Assembly (NCBI RefSeq): GCF_000718255.1
Contig: NZ_JOFJ01000002.1
Span: 186,001 to 250,000 of the forward strand
Direction: 5' to 3'
Origin: Spirillospora albida
GTDB lineage: Bacteria > Actinomycetota > Actinomycetes > Streptosporangiales > Streptosporangiaceae
DNA length: 64,000 bases
Shown here in pieces: positions 25,355-33,744 of the stretch. Both the position numbers and the translations under genes were made by a program. Each line of letters opens with the position of its first letter. Within the stretch, counting starts at the first letter, position 1. Below the pieces are notes generated by a model, which saw only the letters and a list, made by a program, of their open reading frames with translations, was not told the origin of the DNA and did no database searches.

Positions 25355-26541
25355 CGGCGCCGCGCCCATGTCCAGGCGTAGGCCGGGTCCTCGCAGGCGA
25401 GGCCGCCCTCGCCGAGTTCCAGCGGACGGAACGTGTCCACCATGACGGCCAGTTCGTCGAAGAACTCGACGCCGATGCCGCTCTCGTACGCGCCGGGCTG
25501 GGGGCCGTGGGCGAGGCCGCCCGGGTGGACGGAGACGGAGCCCTGCGCGATGCCCGAGCCCTTCCGCGCCTCGTAGTTCCCGCCGCAGTAGAACATGATC
25601 TCGTCCGAGTCGACGTTCGAGTGGTAGTAGGGCACCGGGATGGCGAGTGGGTGGTAGTCCACCTTGCGGGGCACGAAGTTGCACACGACGAAACCCGGCC
25701 CCTCGAAGACCTGGTGGGCGGGCGGCGGCTGGTGGACGCGCCCGGTGATCGGCTCGTAGTCGTGGACGCTGAACGTGTACGGGTAGAGGCAGCCGTCCCA
25801 GCCGACGACGTCGAACGGGTGGTGCGCGTAGGTGAAGCGGGTTCCGGTGACACCGCCCGGCCCGCGGTGCTTCACCAGGACCTCGACGTCGGTTCCCTCC
25901 ATCTGCACCGGGTCGGAGGGGCCGTGGAGGTCGCGCTCGCAGTAGGGGGCGTGCTCCAGGAACTGCCCGAAGCGTGACAGGAACCGCTTGGGCGGGTGGA
26001 TGTGGCCCATGGCCTCGATGGCGTACGCGCGGAGCGGGGCGTCCCCGGTGGGAAGCCAGCGGTGGGTCGTGGACGTGGGGATGACGACGTAGTCGCCTTC
26101 CCCGGCCGTCAGGGTTCCGAAGACCGTCTCGACGGAGGCGGTGCCCGACTCGATGTAGACGACCTCGTCGCCCGTGGCGTTGCGGTAGAGCGGCGAGTCC
26201 GCGGTGCCGGCGACGTAGGAGATGCGGACGTCGCCGTTCCCCAGGAGCAGGCGCCGGCCGGTGACGGGATCGGTCGCCGGCCACGAGTCCTTGGGGAAGA
26301 GGTCGTGCAGCTTGAGGTGGCGCGGCTTGAGCGGATGGTTCGGCGTGGTCGTCGCGTCCGGGACTTCCCAGGGCCGCGAGTCGACGATCGCCGACGGGAT
26401 CTCACGGTGGTAGAGCAGGGACGAGTCGGACGAGAAGCCCTCTTCGCCCATCAGCTCCTCGTAGTAGAGCCTGCCGCCGGAGTCCCGATGCTGGGTGTGG
26501 CGCTTCGGCGGGATGTCGCCGGCCCGGCGGTAGTGGGCCAT
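25351..26541 (-). CDS. hmgA: Homogentisate 1,2-dioxygenase
   Basis: Fe(II) ring-cleaving dioxygenase converting homogentisate to maleylacetoacetate. The 396-aa cupin protein has iron-ligand regions YYHSNVDSDEIMFYCGGNYE (His and Glu) and VHPGGLAHGPQPG (His). First gene of the hmgA-unknown-fahA operon; its stop overlaps the next ATG. The ATG at 26541 follows GAGGGAGA. An upstream MarR gene on the same strand is the likely regulator. Confidence 0.95.
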   Translation of the reverse strand: MAHYRRAGDIPPKRHTQHRDSGGRLYYEELMGEEGFSSDSSLLYHREIPSAIVDSRPWEVPDATTTPNHPLKPRHLKLHDLFPKDSWPATDPVTGRRLLLGNGDVRISYVAGTADSPLYRNATGDEVVYIESGTASVETVFGTLTAGEGDYVVIPTSTTHRWLPTGDAPLRAYAIEAMGHIHPPKRFLSRFGQFLEHAPYCERDLHGPSDPVQMEGTDVEVLVKHRGPGGVTGTRFTYAHHPFDVVGWDGCLYPYTFSVHDYEPITGRVHQPPPAHQVFEGPGFVVCNFVPRKVDYHPLAIPVPYYHSNVDSDEIMFYCGGNYEARKGSGIAQGSVSVHPGGLAHGPQPGAYESGIGVEFFDELAVMVDTFRPLELGEGGLACEDPAYAWTWARRR

Positions 26542-26556
26542 CTCCCTCGCCTCCGA

Positions 26557-26564
26557 TGATTCAT
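26557..26564. promoter_or_regulatory. TGATTCAT motif in the hmgA promoter, repeated before the marR gene
   Basis: TGATTCAT lies 16 bp upstream of hmgA and the same 8-mer occurs at 27179-27186, 16 bp upstream of the MarR gene. At the second site it forms a longer imperfect dyad, TGATT-N8-AATCA (27179-27196). It may be the MarR operator controlling both genes. Confidence 0.4.
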
Positions 26565-26629
26565 GCGTGTACTACTTTCGTCCGACACTACGGCGATTCC
26601 CGGATGGAGGGAAGCCCTAACGGGAGGGG

Positions 26630-27163
26630 CTAGCTGCGCTCCCGGGCGTCGAACGCCTCGCGTCCCGCGATCAGCTTGTCCAGCAGCATGATCAGGATGT
26701 GCTGCTCGGCGTCCGTCAGCACGTCCGCCCACCGCCGCTCGCGCTCGTTGTGCGCGGCGAAGGTCTCCAGCATGACGCGTCGGCCGTCCTCGGTGAGGGA
26801 CAGCAGCGCCGACCGGCCGTCGCGCCCGCCGGGCGTCCGGGCGAGCGTTCCCTCCGCGACCAGCGACTTGACCAGGTTCGACACGGCCGCCCTGGTCATC
26901 CCGGCGAGCGCGGCGGCGCGGCCGGGTTCGAGCGGGCCGGCGAGCCAGGTGACGAACAGCAGCCGGAACGCCGCCCATGAGTGGCCGCGCGGCCGGTGGA
27001 CGGTCGACTCCAGGTCGTAGGTCACGATCGCGGACGCCCGGTTCAGGGTCAGCAGCAGCCGGGTGGCGAGCGGGTGCGGGAAGCCGAACTCGTCGCCGAG
27101 CCGGCGGCGGGCGAGGTCCACGAACGACCAGAAGTCGAGCTGCTCCCGCTCCGCGGCCATCAT
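26630..27163 (-). CDS. MarR-family regulator, probable regulator of hmgA operon
   Basis: 177 aa. The winged-helix core includes WAAFRLLFVTWLAGPLEPGRAAALAGMTRAAVSNLVKSLVAEGTL and RTPGGRDGRSALLSLTEDG. An N-terminal extension (FWSFVDLARRRLGDEFGFPHP) is longer than in classical MarR. The ATG at 27163 follows GGAGGGGC. It lies 88 bp upstream of hmgA on the same strand, and both promoters share an 8-bp motif. Confidence 0.88.
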   Translation of the reverse strand: MMAAEREQLDFWSFVDLARRRLGDEFGFPHPLATRLLLTLNRASAIVTYDLESTVHRPRGHSWAAFRLLFVTWLAGPLEPGRAAALAGMTRAAVSNLVKSLVAEGTLARTPGGRDGRSALLSLTEDGRRVMLETFAAHNERERRWADVLTDAEQHILIMLLDKLIAGREAFDARERS

Positions 27164-27198
27164 GCCCCTCCGTGAACTTGATTCATCAGTTAATCAGT

Positions 27199-27789
27199 TC
27201 AGGAGAACGGCCGGGCCATCTCGTCCAGGGTCTCGTCGACGATGTCGGCCAGCGGACGCGGCGGGCGCACCTCGCCCCACGCGTGGGACGCCATCCGCAG
27301 GGCTGCCATGAAGGCCCCCGCCAGCACGCGCGCCCGCAGGCCCTCGGCGGCGAGCCCGTCCCGCTCCGCGATGAGGTCGGCCAGGGAGCGCTCGAACGAC
27401 GCGAAGTGGGCGAGCTGCCGCGCGAGGACCGACGGATGCGTTCGAGCCAGCCGCGACTGCGCCGCCCACCGCGGGTCGGGTTCGCCCTCGACGGCCGCGA
27501 TCGCGTGCACGGAGGCCCGCAGCGCCGCCCAGGACGACTCGCCGGGCGGGCGCTCCGCGAACGTGGCCAGGAGGGTCCGCATGCGCTGCTCGTCGCCGTA
27601 GAGGAGGGCCTCCTCCTTGCCGCCGAAGTAGTTGGAGAACGTGCGGCGGGAGACACCCGCGGCGTCGGCGATCGCCTCGACGGTCACGGCGTCGACGCCG
27701 TGCTCGATGGCCAGGCGCATCGCGCACTCGTGCAGGGCCCTGCGCGTCGCCTCCTTCTTGCGCTCGCGCAGTCCGACGGTGGTCTCCAT
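27199..27789 (-). CDS. TetR-family regulator, divergent from DHA2 exporter
   Basis: 196 aa. The N-terminal HTH has VTVEAIADAAGVSRRTFSNYFGGKEEAL (about residues 35-62); the C-terminal ligand-binding part is helical, with the MftR-like layout. The ATG at 27789 is the likely start. The gap to the exporter gene contains a clear inverted repeat. Confidence 0.92.
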   Translation of the reverse strand: METTVGLRERKKEATRRALHECAMRLAIEHGVDAVTVEAIADAAGVSRRTFSNYFGGKEEALLYGDEQRMRTLLATFAERPPGESSWAALRASVHAIAAVEGEPDPRWAAQSRLARTHPSVLARQLAHFASFERSLADLIAERDGLAAEGLRARVLAGAFMAALRMASHAWGEVRPPRPLADIVDETLDEMARPFS

Positions 27790-27817
27790 GATCCGTACAC
27801 CCTACCGATCGACAATG

Positions 27818-27849
27818 ATTCCCATTGGGAAAACTTGCGCAATGGGAAT
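27818..27849. promoter_or_regulatory. TetR operator candidate between TetR and exporter genes
   Basis: ATTCCCATTG (27818-27827) and CAATGGGAAT (27840-27849) form perfect 10-bp arms with a 12-bp spacer. The left arm also belongs to a tight dyad TTCCCATTGGGAA (27819-27831). The site lies in the 123-bp divergent promoter, AT-rich for this genome. Confidence 0.7.
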
Positions 27850-27912
27850 ATTGTTCCCCGGGGGTGCCGTTGACACCCCCGTACGTGCCCATCACTCTCT
27901 CCGGAGGCCTCC

Positions 27913-29493
27913 TTGAGCGTCCACGCCCCTTCCGGGTCGGCGCCGATGTCGCGGCGGCAGGTGCTGGAGGCCCTCAGCGGGCTCCTCCTCGTCCTGTTCG
28001 TCGCCATGCTGAGCTCGACCGTCGTGTCCACCGCTCTACCCCAGATCATCGGCGCGCTGGACGGCACCCAGGCGCAGTACACCTGGGTCGTCACCGCGAT
28101 GCTGCTGGTGTCGACGGCCAGCACCCCGATCTGGGGCAAGCTCGCCGACATCTACGACAAGAAGCTGCTGCTGCAGATCGCCATCGTGATCTTCGTGGCG
28201 GCGTCGGTGGCCTCCGGCTTCGCGCAGACGACCGAGCAGCTCATCGCCTTCCGCGCCGCCCAGGGCCTTGGCATGGGGGCGCTGCAGATCCTCGTCCAGA
28301 TCGTCCTGGCCGCCATGATCAGCCCGCGGGACCGCGGCCGCTACTACGGCTACCTCGGCGCCGTCATGGCCGTCGCGACCGTCGGCGGCCCGCTGCTCGG
28401 CGGCCTCATCGTCGACACCTCGTGGCTCGGCTGGCGCTGGTGCTTCTTCATCGGCGCCCCGTTCGCCGCCGTCGCGTTCGTCCTGCTGCAGAAGACCCTG
28501 AAGCTGCCGGTGCTCCGCCGCGCCGACGTGAAGATCGACTACGTGGGCGCGACGCTCATGACCGCGGGCATCAGCATCCTGCTCATCTGGGTCACGTTCG
28601 TCGGGACGGATTTCGCCTGGCTGTCCTGGCAGACCGCCGCGATGGCCGGAAGCGGCCTCGTGCTGCTCGCCGCCGCCGTGTGGGTCGAATCCCGCGTCGC
28701 CGATCCGATCGTCCCGCTCGGCCTCGTCGCCCGCCGCAACACCGCCCTCGCGATCATCGCGAGCCTCGCGGTCGGCATGGCCATGTTCGGCGGCGCCGTG
28801 TTCCTCGGCCAGTACTTCCAGATCGGCCGGGGCCACAGCCCCACCGAGGCCGGCCTGCTCATGATCCCGCTGATGGCCGGCGTCCTCCTCGCGTCCACCG
28901 TCACCGGACGGCTCACCAGCGAGACCGGCAAGGTCAAGCCGTACATCGTGATCGGCACCGTCGTGCTGACGCTCGGCTTCGCGGTCCTGTCGGTGATGGA
29001 CCACGAGACGTCCCTCACCGTCATCGGCGCCGGCATGTTCCTCGTCGGCGTCGGGGTCGGCATGTCGATGCAGAACCTGGTGCTGGTCGTCCAGAACTCC
29101 GTCGACATGCACGAGATCGGGGCCGCCAGCGGCACCGTCACGTTCTTCCGCTCCCTCGGCGGGACGGTCGGCGTCTCGGTCCTCGGCGCCGTCCTCGCCA
29201 CCCGTGTCACCGAGAACATCACGGCCGGCCTGGCGAAGCTCGGTGTGCGGCCGTCCGGCGGGGGCGCCGGCACCCTCGACCTGGCTTCGCTGCCCGCCCC
29301 GGTCCGCGAGGTCGTCCGGGCCGCCTACGGCGACGCGACCGGGCACATCTTCCTGATCTCCGCCGCGATCGCGGTCGTCGGGATCGTCGCCGCCGCCCTC
29401 CTCAAGCCGATCACCCTGCGCGGCAGCCTGGAGCTCATCGAGTCGGTCCCGGACGGGGCCGAGGACGAGCCGGAACTGCAGCCGGCGGGCTAA
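27913..29493 (+). CDS. DHA2-family (14-TMS) MFS drug exporter
   Basis: 526 aa, about 14 hydrophobic helices. Motif A-like GKLADIYDKK is between TMS2 and 3; motif C-like GAVMAVATVGGPLLGGLI is in TMS5; WRWCFFIGAPF follows. Proton-driven multidrug efflux (EmrB/QacA subfamily) is the family role; the substrate is unknown. The start is TTG at 27913 with CCGGAGGCCTCC just upstream. Divergent TetR and its operator suggest substrate-inducible control. Its stop overlaps the convergent ATPase stop by 4 bp. Confidence 0.93.
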   Translation: MSVHAPSGSAPMSRRQVLEALSGLLLVLFVAMLSSTVVSTALPQIIGALDGTQAQYTWVVTAMLLVSTASTPIWGKLADIYDKKLLLQIAIVIFVAASVASGFAQTTEQLIAFRAAQGLGMGALQILVQIVLAAMISPRDRGRYYGYLGAVMAVATVGGPLLGGLIVDTSWLGWRWCFFIGAPFAAVAFVLLQKTLKLPVLRRADVKIDYVGATLMTAGISILLIWVTFVGTDFAWLSWQTAAMAGSGLVLLAAAVWVESRVADPIVPLGLVARRNTALAIIASLAVGMAMFGGAVFLGQYFQIGRGHSPTEAGLLMIPLMAGVLLASTVTGRLTSETGKVKPYIVIGTVVLTLGFAVLSVMDHETSLTVIGAGMFLVGVGVGMSMQNLVLVVQNSVDMHEIGAASGTVTFFRSLGGTVGVSVLGAVLATRVTENITAGLAKLGVRPSGGGAGTLDLASLPAPVREVVRAAYGDATGHIFLISAAIAVVGIVAAALLKPITLRGSLELIESVPDGAEDEPELQPAG

Positions 29494-29876
29494 CCGGACA
29501 GGACGAACCAGAGCAGCGTGCGGGTCGGGGCCTGGTCGAAGCCCCACTCGTCCGCGAGCGCGTCGATCACGGTGAGCCCCCGGCCGTGGTCGGCGTGGCA
29601 GCGGTACGGGCGGACGCCCTGCGCCGGACCGCCGTCCGACACCTCGACCCGCACCCGCCGCCCGTCGGTGGCGACGTGCACCCGGACGGGCGCGGACCCG
29701 TGCAGCACCGCGTTGGCCACGCCCTCGGCGGTGATCAGTTCGACATCGTCGAGGCGGTCCGGATCGGAGATCACCTTCGCGGCGCGCTCCCGGACGGCCC
29801 GGCGGGCCCGGCGCCCCTCGTCCGGCGCGCCGGTGAGGGCGAGCGGCTCGCCCAGCGGCTCCATGGTCCCGGTCAT
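29490..29876 (-). CDS. RsbW-like HATPase protein (anti-sigma factor type)
   Basis: 128 aa, a single GHKL ATP-binding domain: N-box ELITAEGVANAVLHG, G1 DGGPAQG and G2 GRGLTVIDALADEWG. Stand-alone proteins like this are serine kinases or anti-sigma factors controlling STAS-domain antagonists; no sigma or STAS gene is adjacent. The ATG is at 29876. Confidence 0.85.
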   Translation of the reverse strand: MTGTMEPLGEPLALTGAPDEGRRARRAVRERAAKVISDPDRLDDVELITAEGVANAVLHGSAPVRVHVATDGRRVRVEVSDGGPAQGVRPYRCHADHGRGLTVIDALADEWGFDQAPTRTLLWFVLSG

Positions 29877-30383
29877 GCCGCACGGTCCCGCGGGCGGAGC
29901 CGGCGCGGGCCACGGCTGCGGACGACGATGACCGATGTGCCGATAGTCACTGCATCACCACACTGTGTATTGAGAGCGCAACGCAATCATTCACCCGCGC
30001 TGAGTGACGATTCAACGCACCGAACGGAACGATCTTGGCCTGTTCGAGACACAGCCTTTCCGCGGCGCGGTCTTCCGTGACGTGCCCTTGCCCCGGCGCG
30101 GCCGGACCGGAATGCGGTCCGGCGGAGCCGGTGCGGCGGAGCCTACGGCAAGCACGGCCGCTCCACCTGCGGATCGCGGTAATCCGACACCCTGCGTGCC
30201 CGGCCGCTCGCGTCGCCCGGCGGACGGCCCGACGCTACTCACCGATCCGCACAAACCGGGAACGTTTTGCGTGTCCGGGCATGCATCGCCGAACGCTCTC
30301 CATATGTCACGATCCGATGCGGTAGACATTCGCGCCCGGCGGGGCGGCCCGCCGGCGGAAGCTCGGCCCGCCGGGGGTGCGTC
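29877..30383. other. Intergenic stretch, no gene supported
   Basis: 507 bp between divergent genes. A frame from GTG 30004 exists, but its third positions lack the strong G/C bias of real genes here and its sequence is Pro/Arg/Gly/Ala-rich. The region should hold the promoters of the ATPase (near 29880-29990) and the membrane protein. GC is lower around 29935-30020. Confidence 0.5.
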
Positions 30384-31508
30384 ATGGAAATGATCGTCCT
30401 CGCCTGCCTCGCGCAGGTCGTCTATATCGTCGCCTTCGTCCTCTGTAAGACCGCCACTGGCCGGATCCGGCCGATCGGCGGCCGCCGCCCGTTCCGGGCC
30501 GCCGGACTGCTGCTCCGCAGCCGGCGCTGGGCGGCCGGGCTGCTCGTCCTCATCGGCGGCTTCGCCCTGTCGGCGTTCGCGCTCGGCGACCTGCCCGTGG
30601 TCGCCGCGCTGCCCGCCTACGGCGCCAGCCTCGTCCTGCTGCTGGCCGTCGGCATGAGCGGCTTCGGGGAGCGGCCCACGGCCCGCGAATGGCTCGCCGT
30701 CCTGATCACCGTCGCCGCCATGGGCAGCGCGGCCCTGTCGATCACGTCCGGCGCGGGCGAGTCTGTCCTGGACGCCCTGCACCGCGCCCCCGGCGGCGCG
30801 GAGGCCGCCGCGGCGCTGCCCCTGTGGAAGGCCGCCCTCGTCGTCGTCCCGTCCCTCGCGCTGCCGCTGTGGATGTTCTGCGTGCACGACCGGGCGGTCG
30901 CCGGGCGCCATGCCCGCCCCGTCACCGGCATCGCCTACGGGCTCGGCGCGGGCGTCCTGCTCGGCGCCACCGAGGTCTTCGGCCTCGGCATGGCGATGAT
31001 GCCGGCGCGCGGCGACGGCCTCGGCGTCCTGTCCACCCCGCACCCGTACCTGTTCCTCGCCGCCGGCGCTCCCGGTCTCGTCCTGCTTTCGATCGGCCTG
31101 CAGCGCTGTCGCCTGACGATCATCGTCACGGTCGTCACCGTGACCGCGAAGACGCACCTGCTGCTCTCCGCGACGCTCCTGTACGGCGAGCCCTGGCCGT
31201 CCGACCGGGCGCTGTTCATGCTGCGGGTCGCGGGCGTCCTGCTGGCCGTCCTCGCCCTGTCGGCCTTCCCGCGCCACGAGCGGCGGACGCGTCCCGAACC
31301 GCGTCCACCCGCCGAGCGGCGTACATCCGGCGAGCGGCGTCCGCCCGCCGAGCCGCGTCCGCCCGCCGAGCCGCGTTCGGTCGCCGAACCCCGCCGGACC
31401 GCGGCCCACCGGGCGCTGCCGCACGGACGCCCGACCGACGACGCCGGCCGATGGCGGACGCCGCCGGGCGACCCCGCGCCGGGCCATCACCTGACCCGCC
31501 GAATGTGA
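30384..31508 (+). CDS. Multi-pass membrane protein with Arg/Pro/Glu repeat tail
   Basis: 374 aa. About eight or nine hydrophobic helices fill residues 1-300, in an arrangement like EamA/DMT permeases, but no diagnostic motif is seen. Residues from 305 form a cytoplasmic tail of six-residue repeats (consensus PAEPRP / SGERRP) encoded by 18-bp tandem repeats. The ATG at 30384 is the best start, although no strong Shine-Dalgarno site precedes it. The function is unknown. Confidence 0.75.
   Translation: MEMIVLACLAQVVYIVAFVLCKTATGRIRPIGGRRPFRAAGLLLRSRRWAAGLLVLIGGFALSAFALGDLPVVAALPAYGASLVLLLAVGMSGFGERPTAREWLAVLITVAAMGSAALSITSGAGESVLDALHRAPGGAEAAAALPLWKAALVVVPSLALPLWMFCVHDRAVAGRHARPVTGIAYGLGAGVLLGATEVFGLGMAMMPARGDGLGVLSTPHPYLFLAAGAPGLVLLSIGLQRCRLTIIVTVVTVTAKTHLLLSATLLYGEPWPSDRALFMLRVAGVLLAVLALSAFPRHERRTRPEPRPPAERRTSGERRPPAEPRPPAEPRSVAEPRRTAAHRALPHGRPTDDAGRWRTPPGDPAPGHHLTRRM
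31296..31385 (+). repeat. Five 18-bp in-frame tandem repeats
   Basis: Units begin at 31296, 31314, 31332, 31350 and 31368 (consensus GARCSGCGTCCGCCCGCC), with a decayed sixth at 31386. They keep frame and encode six-residue ER/EP repeats in the tail of the membrane protein. Confidence 0.8.
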
Positions 31509-31549
31509 CCGCTGCCCTCGAAAGAGCCGCGCGGGTCATTTCCCGCCGG

Positions 31550-31963
31550 CTATTCACGCGCCTCCAGCAGTTCCCGCATGCACTTCGCGGCGGCGAGCTG
31601 GGTCTTCGGATCCGTTTCGCCGGGCGGCGGCGTCCAGGTGCTGATGTCGCCCGGGATGTCCACGCCGGCCTTTCGCATGCAGGCCGCGAACGCGCTGACG
31701 GCCTGCGACGCGGCACCGCTCGGCACCGCCTGGCCGGGGGTGCCGCCGGGTGCCGTCGCGCCCGGAGCGCCCGGGGCCGGACCGCTCGGGGCCGCGCCGC
31801 CGGGGGCGGTGCCGCCCGGGACCGGCGCTGACGGCGCGCCCGCACCCGGGGACTGCGCGGCCGGCGGCGGAGCGGCGCCGTCGCCGTCGTCCCCGCCGCC
31901 GCACGCGGTGAGGGAGAGGGCGGCTGCGAACAGCAGGGCGGCGGCCTGGCGGCGATTCGGCAT
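31550..31963 (-). CDS. Small lipoprotein with Cys-containing C-terminal domain
   Basis: 137 aa. The signal peptide has a clear lipobox (LSLTAC), so the protein is predicted to be lipid-anchored outside the membrane. A Pro/Ala/Gly low-complexity linker follows, then a compact domain (VSAFAACMRKAGVDIPG ... TQLAAAKCMRELL) with two Cys, of a type common in actinobacterial lipoproteins. The function is unknown. The ATG is at 31963. Confidence 0.8.
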   Translation of the reverse strand: MPNRRQAAALLFAAALSLTACGGGDDGDGAAPPPAAQSPGAGAPSAPVPGGTAPGGAAPSGPAPGAPGATAPGGTPGQAVPSGAASQAVSAFAACMRKAGVDIPGDISTWTPPPGETDPKTQLAAAKCMRELLEARE

Positions 31964-32126
31964 CCGGCCATTATCCGGAGAAGTGACCGGGCGTTCAACG
32001 ATGCTTTTTTTCGTCCGACTCCAGGAAAGATCGCCGAACGATTCAATCCAGCCACAATCGCGCCCGGAGCCGATCGGCCATGCTGGGGGAACCCCGCACC
32101 GGAGGGGCGGCGAAGGGGGAGGTCGA

Positions 32127-32276
32127 GTGCTGGATTCGGGCATGGACGCGTCCGCGTTCGCGGCGGTCCCGGCGGGGGTGGCGCGGCACCTGCGGACCCA
32201 TTCCGACCGCGCGGTGGACGAGGCGCTGTGGGAACTGCGGCTGAACCGGCGCGCGGTCAGGCCCGCTCCGTCGTGA
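32127..32276 (+). CDS. Possible small protein (49 aa)
   Basis: The GTG at 32127 has GGGGGAGG 4 bp upstream, and the frame has strong G/C third positions with a plausible helical sequence (GVARHLRTHSDRAVDEALWEL). Its last 20 bp overlap the end of the convergent L,D-transpeptidase. No family is recognised. Confidence 0.4.
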   Translation: MLDSGMDASAFAAVPAGVARHLRTHSDRAVDEALWELRLNRRAVRPAPS

Positions 32277-33471
32277 TGGACTTGCCGAGGGCGCCGCCCT
32301 GGACCCACGTCTCGAACGGAAGCTGCCAGTAGCCCCAGCCGTTCGTCCAGGCCAAGGGCCGCTTCGTGCCGGTGACGGTGACGATGTCGCCCCGGTACGA
32401 CCAGTGGAAGAACCACTTCGCGTGGGCGGCGGGGGAGCGCACGCAGCCGTGGCTGCAGTTCCGCCTGCCCAGGCAGGTCGGGTCGTCCATGTTCTGGTGG
32501 ATGTACTCGCCGCTGTTGGAGATCCGCGTGGCCCAGGGGACCTTCTCGTCGTAGTACCCCGGCTCGCCCTTCTTCTTGCCGGGCGCGCGCATGCGCTCCA
32601 CCCGCACCCGGTCCATGGTGAGGTGGACGCCGCTCGTGGTGAGCAGGCGGTCGACGCCGTCCGCCCGGACGTCCCCGCCGCGGCCGAGGCTGACCCCCCA
32701 CGTGCGCACGATCCGGCCGTTCTCCCGGACGACCAGCGTGTGCGTGCCGGCGTCGACGTCGACGGTGTGGTGCTCGCCGATGCGGAACGTGCGCGTGACG
32801 TCCCGCGCTCCGAAGACGGTCTCGCCGATCGGCAGCCCCGCGTAGTGGACGGTGACCGACACCGTCTGGCGCGGCGCCCACGGCCGCCGGGGGCGGAAGA
32901 CGAGCGACGGGAGCCCGTTGAACGACTCGCCCGCGCTCAGCCACCGCCACGCGCCCTCGGTCGGGACGGTCGAGCGGATCTCGACGGCGCGCTCCACGGC
33001 CGGCCGGGCCGCCGCCGGGACCTCCTTGTTGAACTGGACGAACACCGGCATGCCCGTGCCGACCGTCTCGCCCTGGCTCGGCACGACATTGTTGACGACC
33101 GTCGCGGCGACGGCCCGGGTCGTGCGGAACACGCTGCTCGCCGTGGCCGTCCTGCCGGAGCCGGACGTCGCCGTCGCGGAGACTTCGTAGCGGGCGCCGG
33201 GGACGAGCGTCCACGCCGAGCGCCAGGTCCTCTTGTCGCGGGACAGGGTGCCGGGGACCTCGACGCCCCTGAGCCGGACGGACACCCGTCCGAGCGTGCC
33301 GCCCTTCGCCCTGACGGTCACGCCGCGATCGGGACGCGCGGACCTCGTGCCGTCCGCGGGAGCGATGCTCACCGCCGGAGTGCCGTCTCCGCCGCCCTCC
33401 GTCGTGTCTCCGCCGCTGCACGCGGTCGCCGGCCCTAGAAGCAGTACCGCGGCAATGGCCTTACCTCGCAC
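32257..33471 (-). CDS. L,D-transpeptidase, lipoprotein, Ig-like + YkuD
   Basis: Makes 3-3 peptidoglycan cross-links in the cell wall. 404 aa from GTG 33471 (GGGAGAAC upstream): signal peptide with lipobox-like ATAC, two Ig-like domains (about residues 35-260), then the YkuD catalytic domain. The active-site motif is IHQNMDD ... CSHGCVRSP with catalytic Cys. A Trp-rich C-terminal tail (WTNGWGYWQLPFETW) is like the LdtMt2 class. Expected to be carbapenem-sensitive by family. A strong terminator separates it from the next gene upstream. Confidence 0.92.
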   Translation of the reverse strand: MRGKAIAAVLLLGPATACSGGDTTEGGGDGTPAVSIAPADGTRSARPDRGVTVRAKGGTLGRVSVRLRGVEVPGTLSRDKRTWRSAWTLVPGARYEVSATATSGSGRTATASSVFRTTRAVAATVVNNVVPSQGETVGTGMPVFVQFNKEVPAAARPAVERAVEIRSTVPTEGAWRWLSAGESFNGLPSLVFRPRRPWAPRQTVSVTVHYAGLPIGETVFGARDVTRTFRIGEHHTVDVDAGTHTLVVRENGRIVRTWGVSLGRGGDVRADGVDRLLTTSGVHLTMDRVRVERMRAPGKKKGEPGYYDEKVPWATRISNSGEYIHQNMDDPTCLGRRNCSHGCVRSPAAHAKWFFHWSYRGDIVTVTGTKRPLAWTNGWGYWQLPFETWVQGGALGKSITTERA

Positions 33472-33692
33472 CGTTCTCCCTCGTCGCCCCGCCGGCCCGC
33501 GGGGACCGGGCCGGCCGCACGGTCGCGGACGGACGGCCCGCGGCCCCCGAGATCGGCCGCGCGCCCCGTCCGGCCCCGTGCGACGCCCATCGTGCCGCGA
33601 AGGCCGCCGCGCGGCGGGCGGTTCGGAGGATTCGCCGGGGAATGAGAGAGGAAAGCCGATGATCTGCGAAGAAGGTCGATCGTCTGGGAGAG

Positions 33693-33731
33693 CACGCGGG
33701 GAGGAGCCGCGCAGCGGCTCCTCCCCGCGTG
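33693..33731 (-). terminator. Strong terminator after the His/Ser-rich secreted protein gene
   Basis: A perfect 17-bp stem (33693-33709 with 33715-33731) and 5-nt loop, 14 bp beyond the stop codon of the gene at 33745. Confidence 0.85.
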
Positions 33732-33744
33732 GGGATCGTTCCAA

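Noticed and set aside
30004..30393. A 129-aa plus-strand frame in the gap before the membrane protein
   Set aside because: Third codon positions lack the strong G/C bias of genes here; low-complexity sequence and no good ribosome-binding site.
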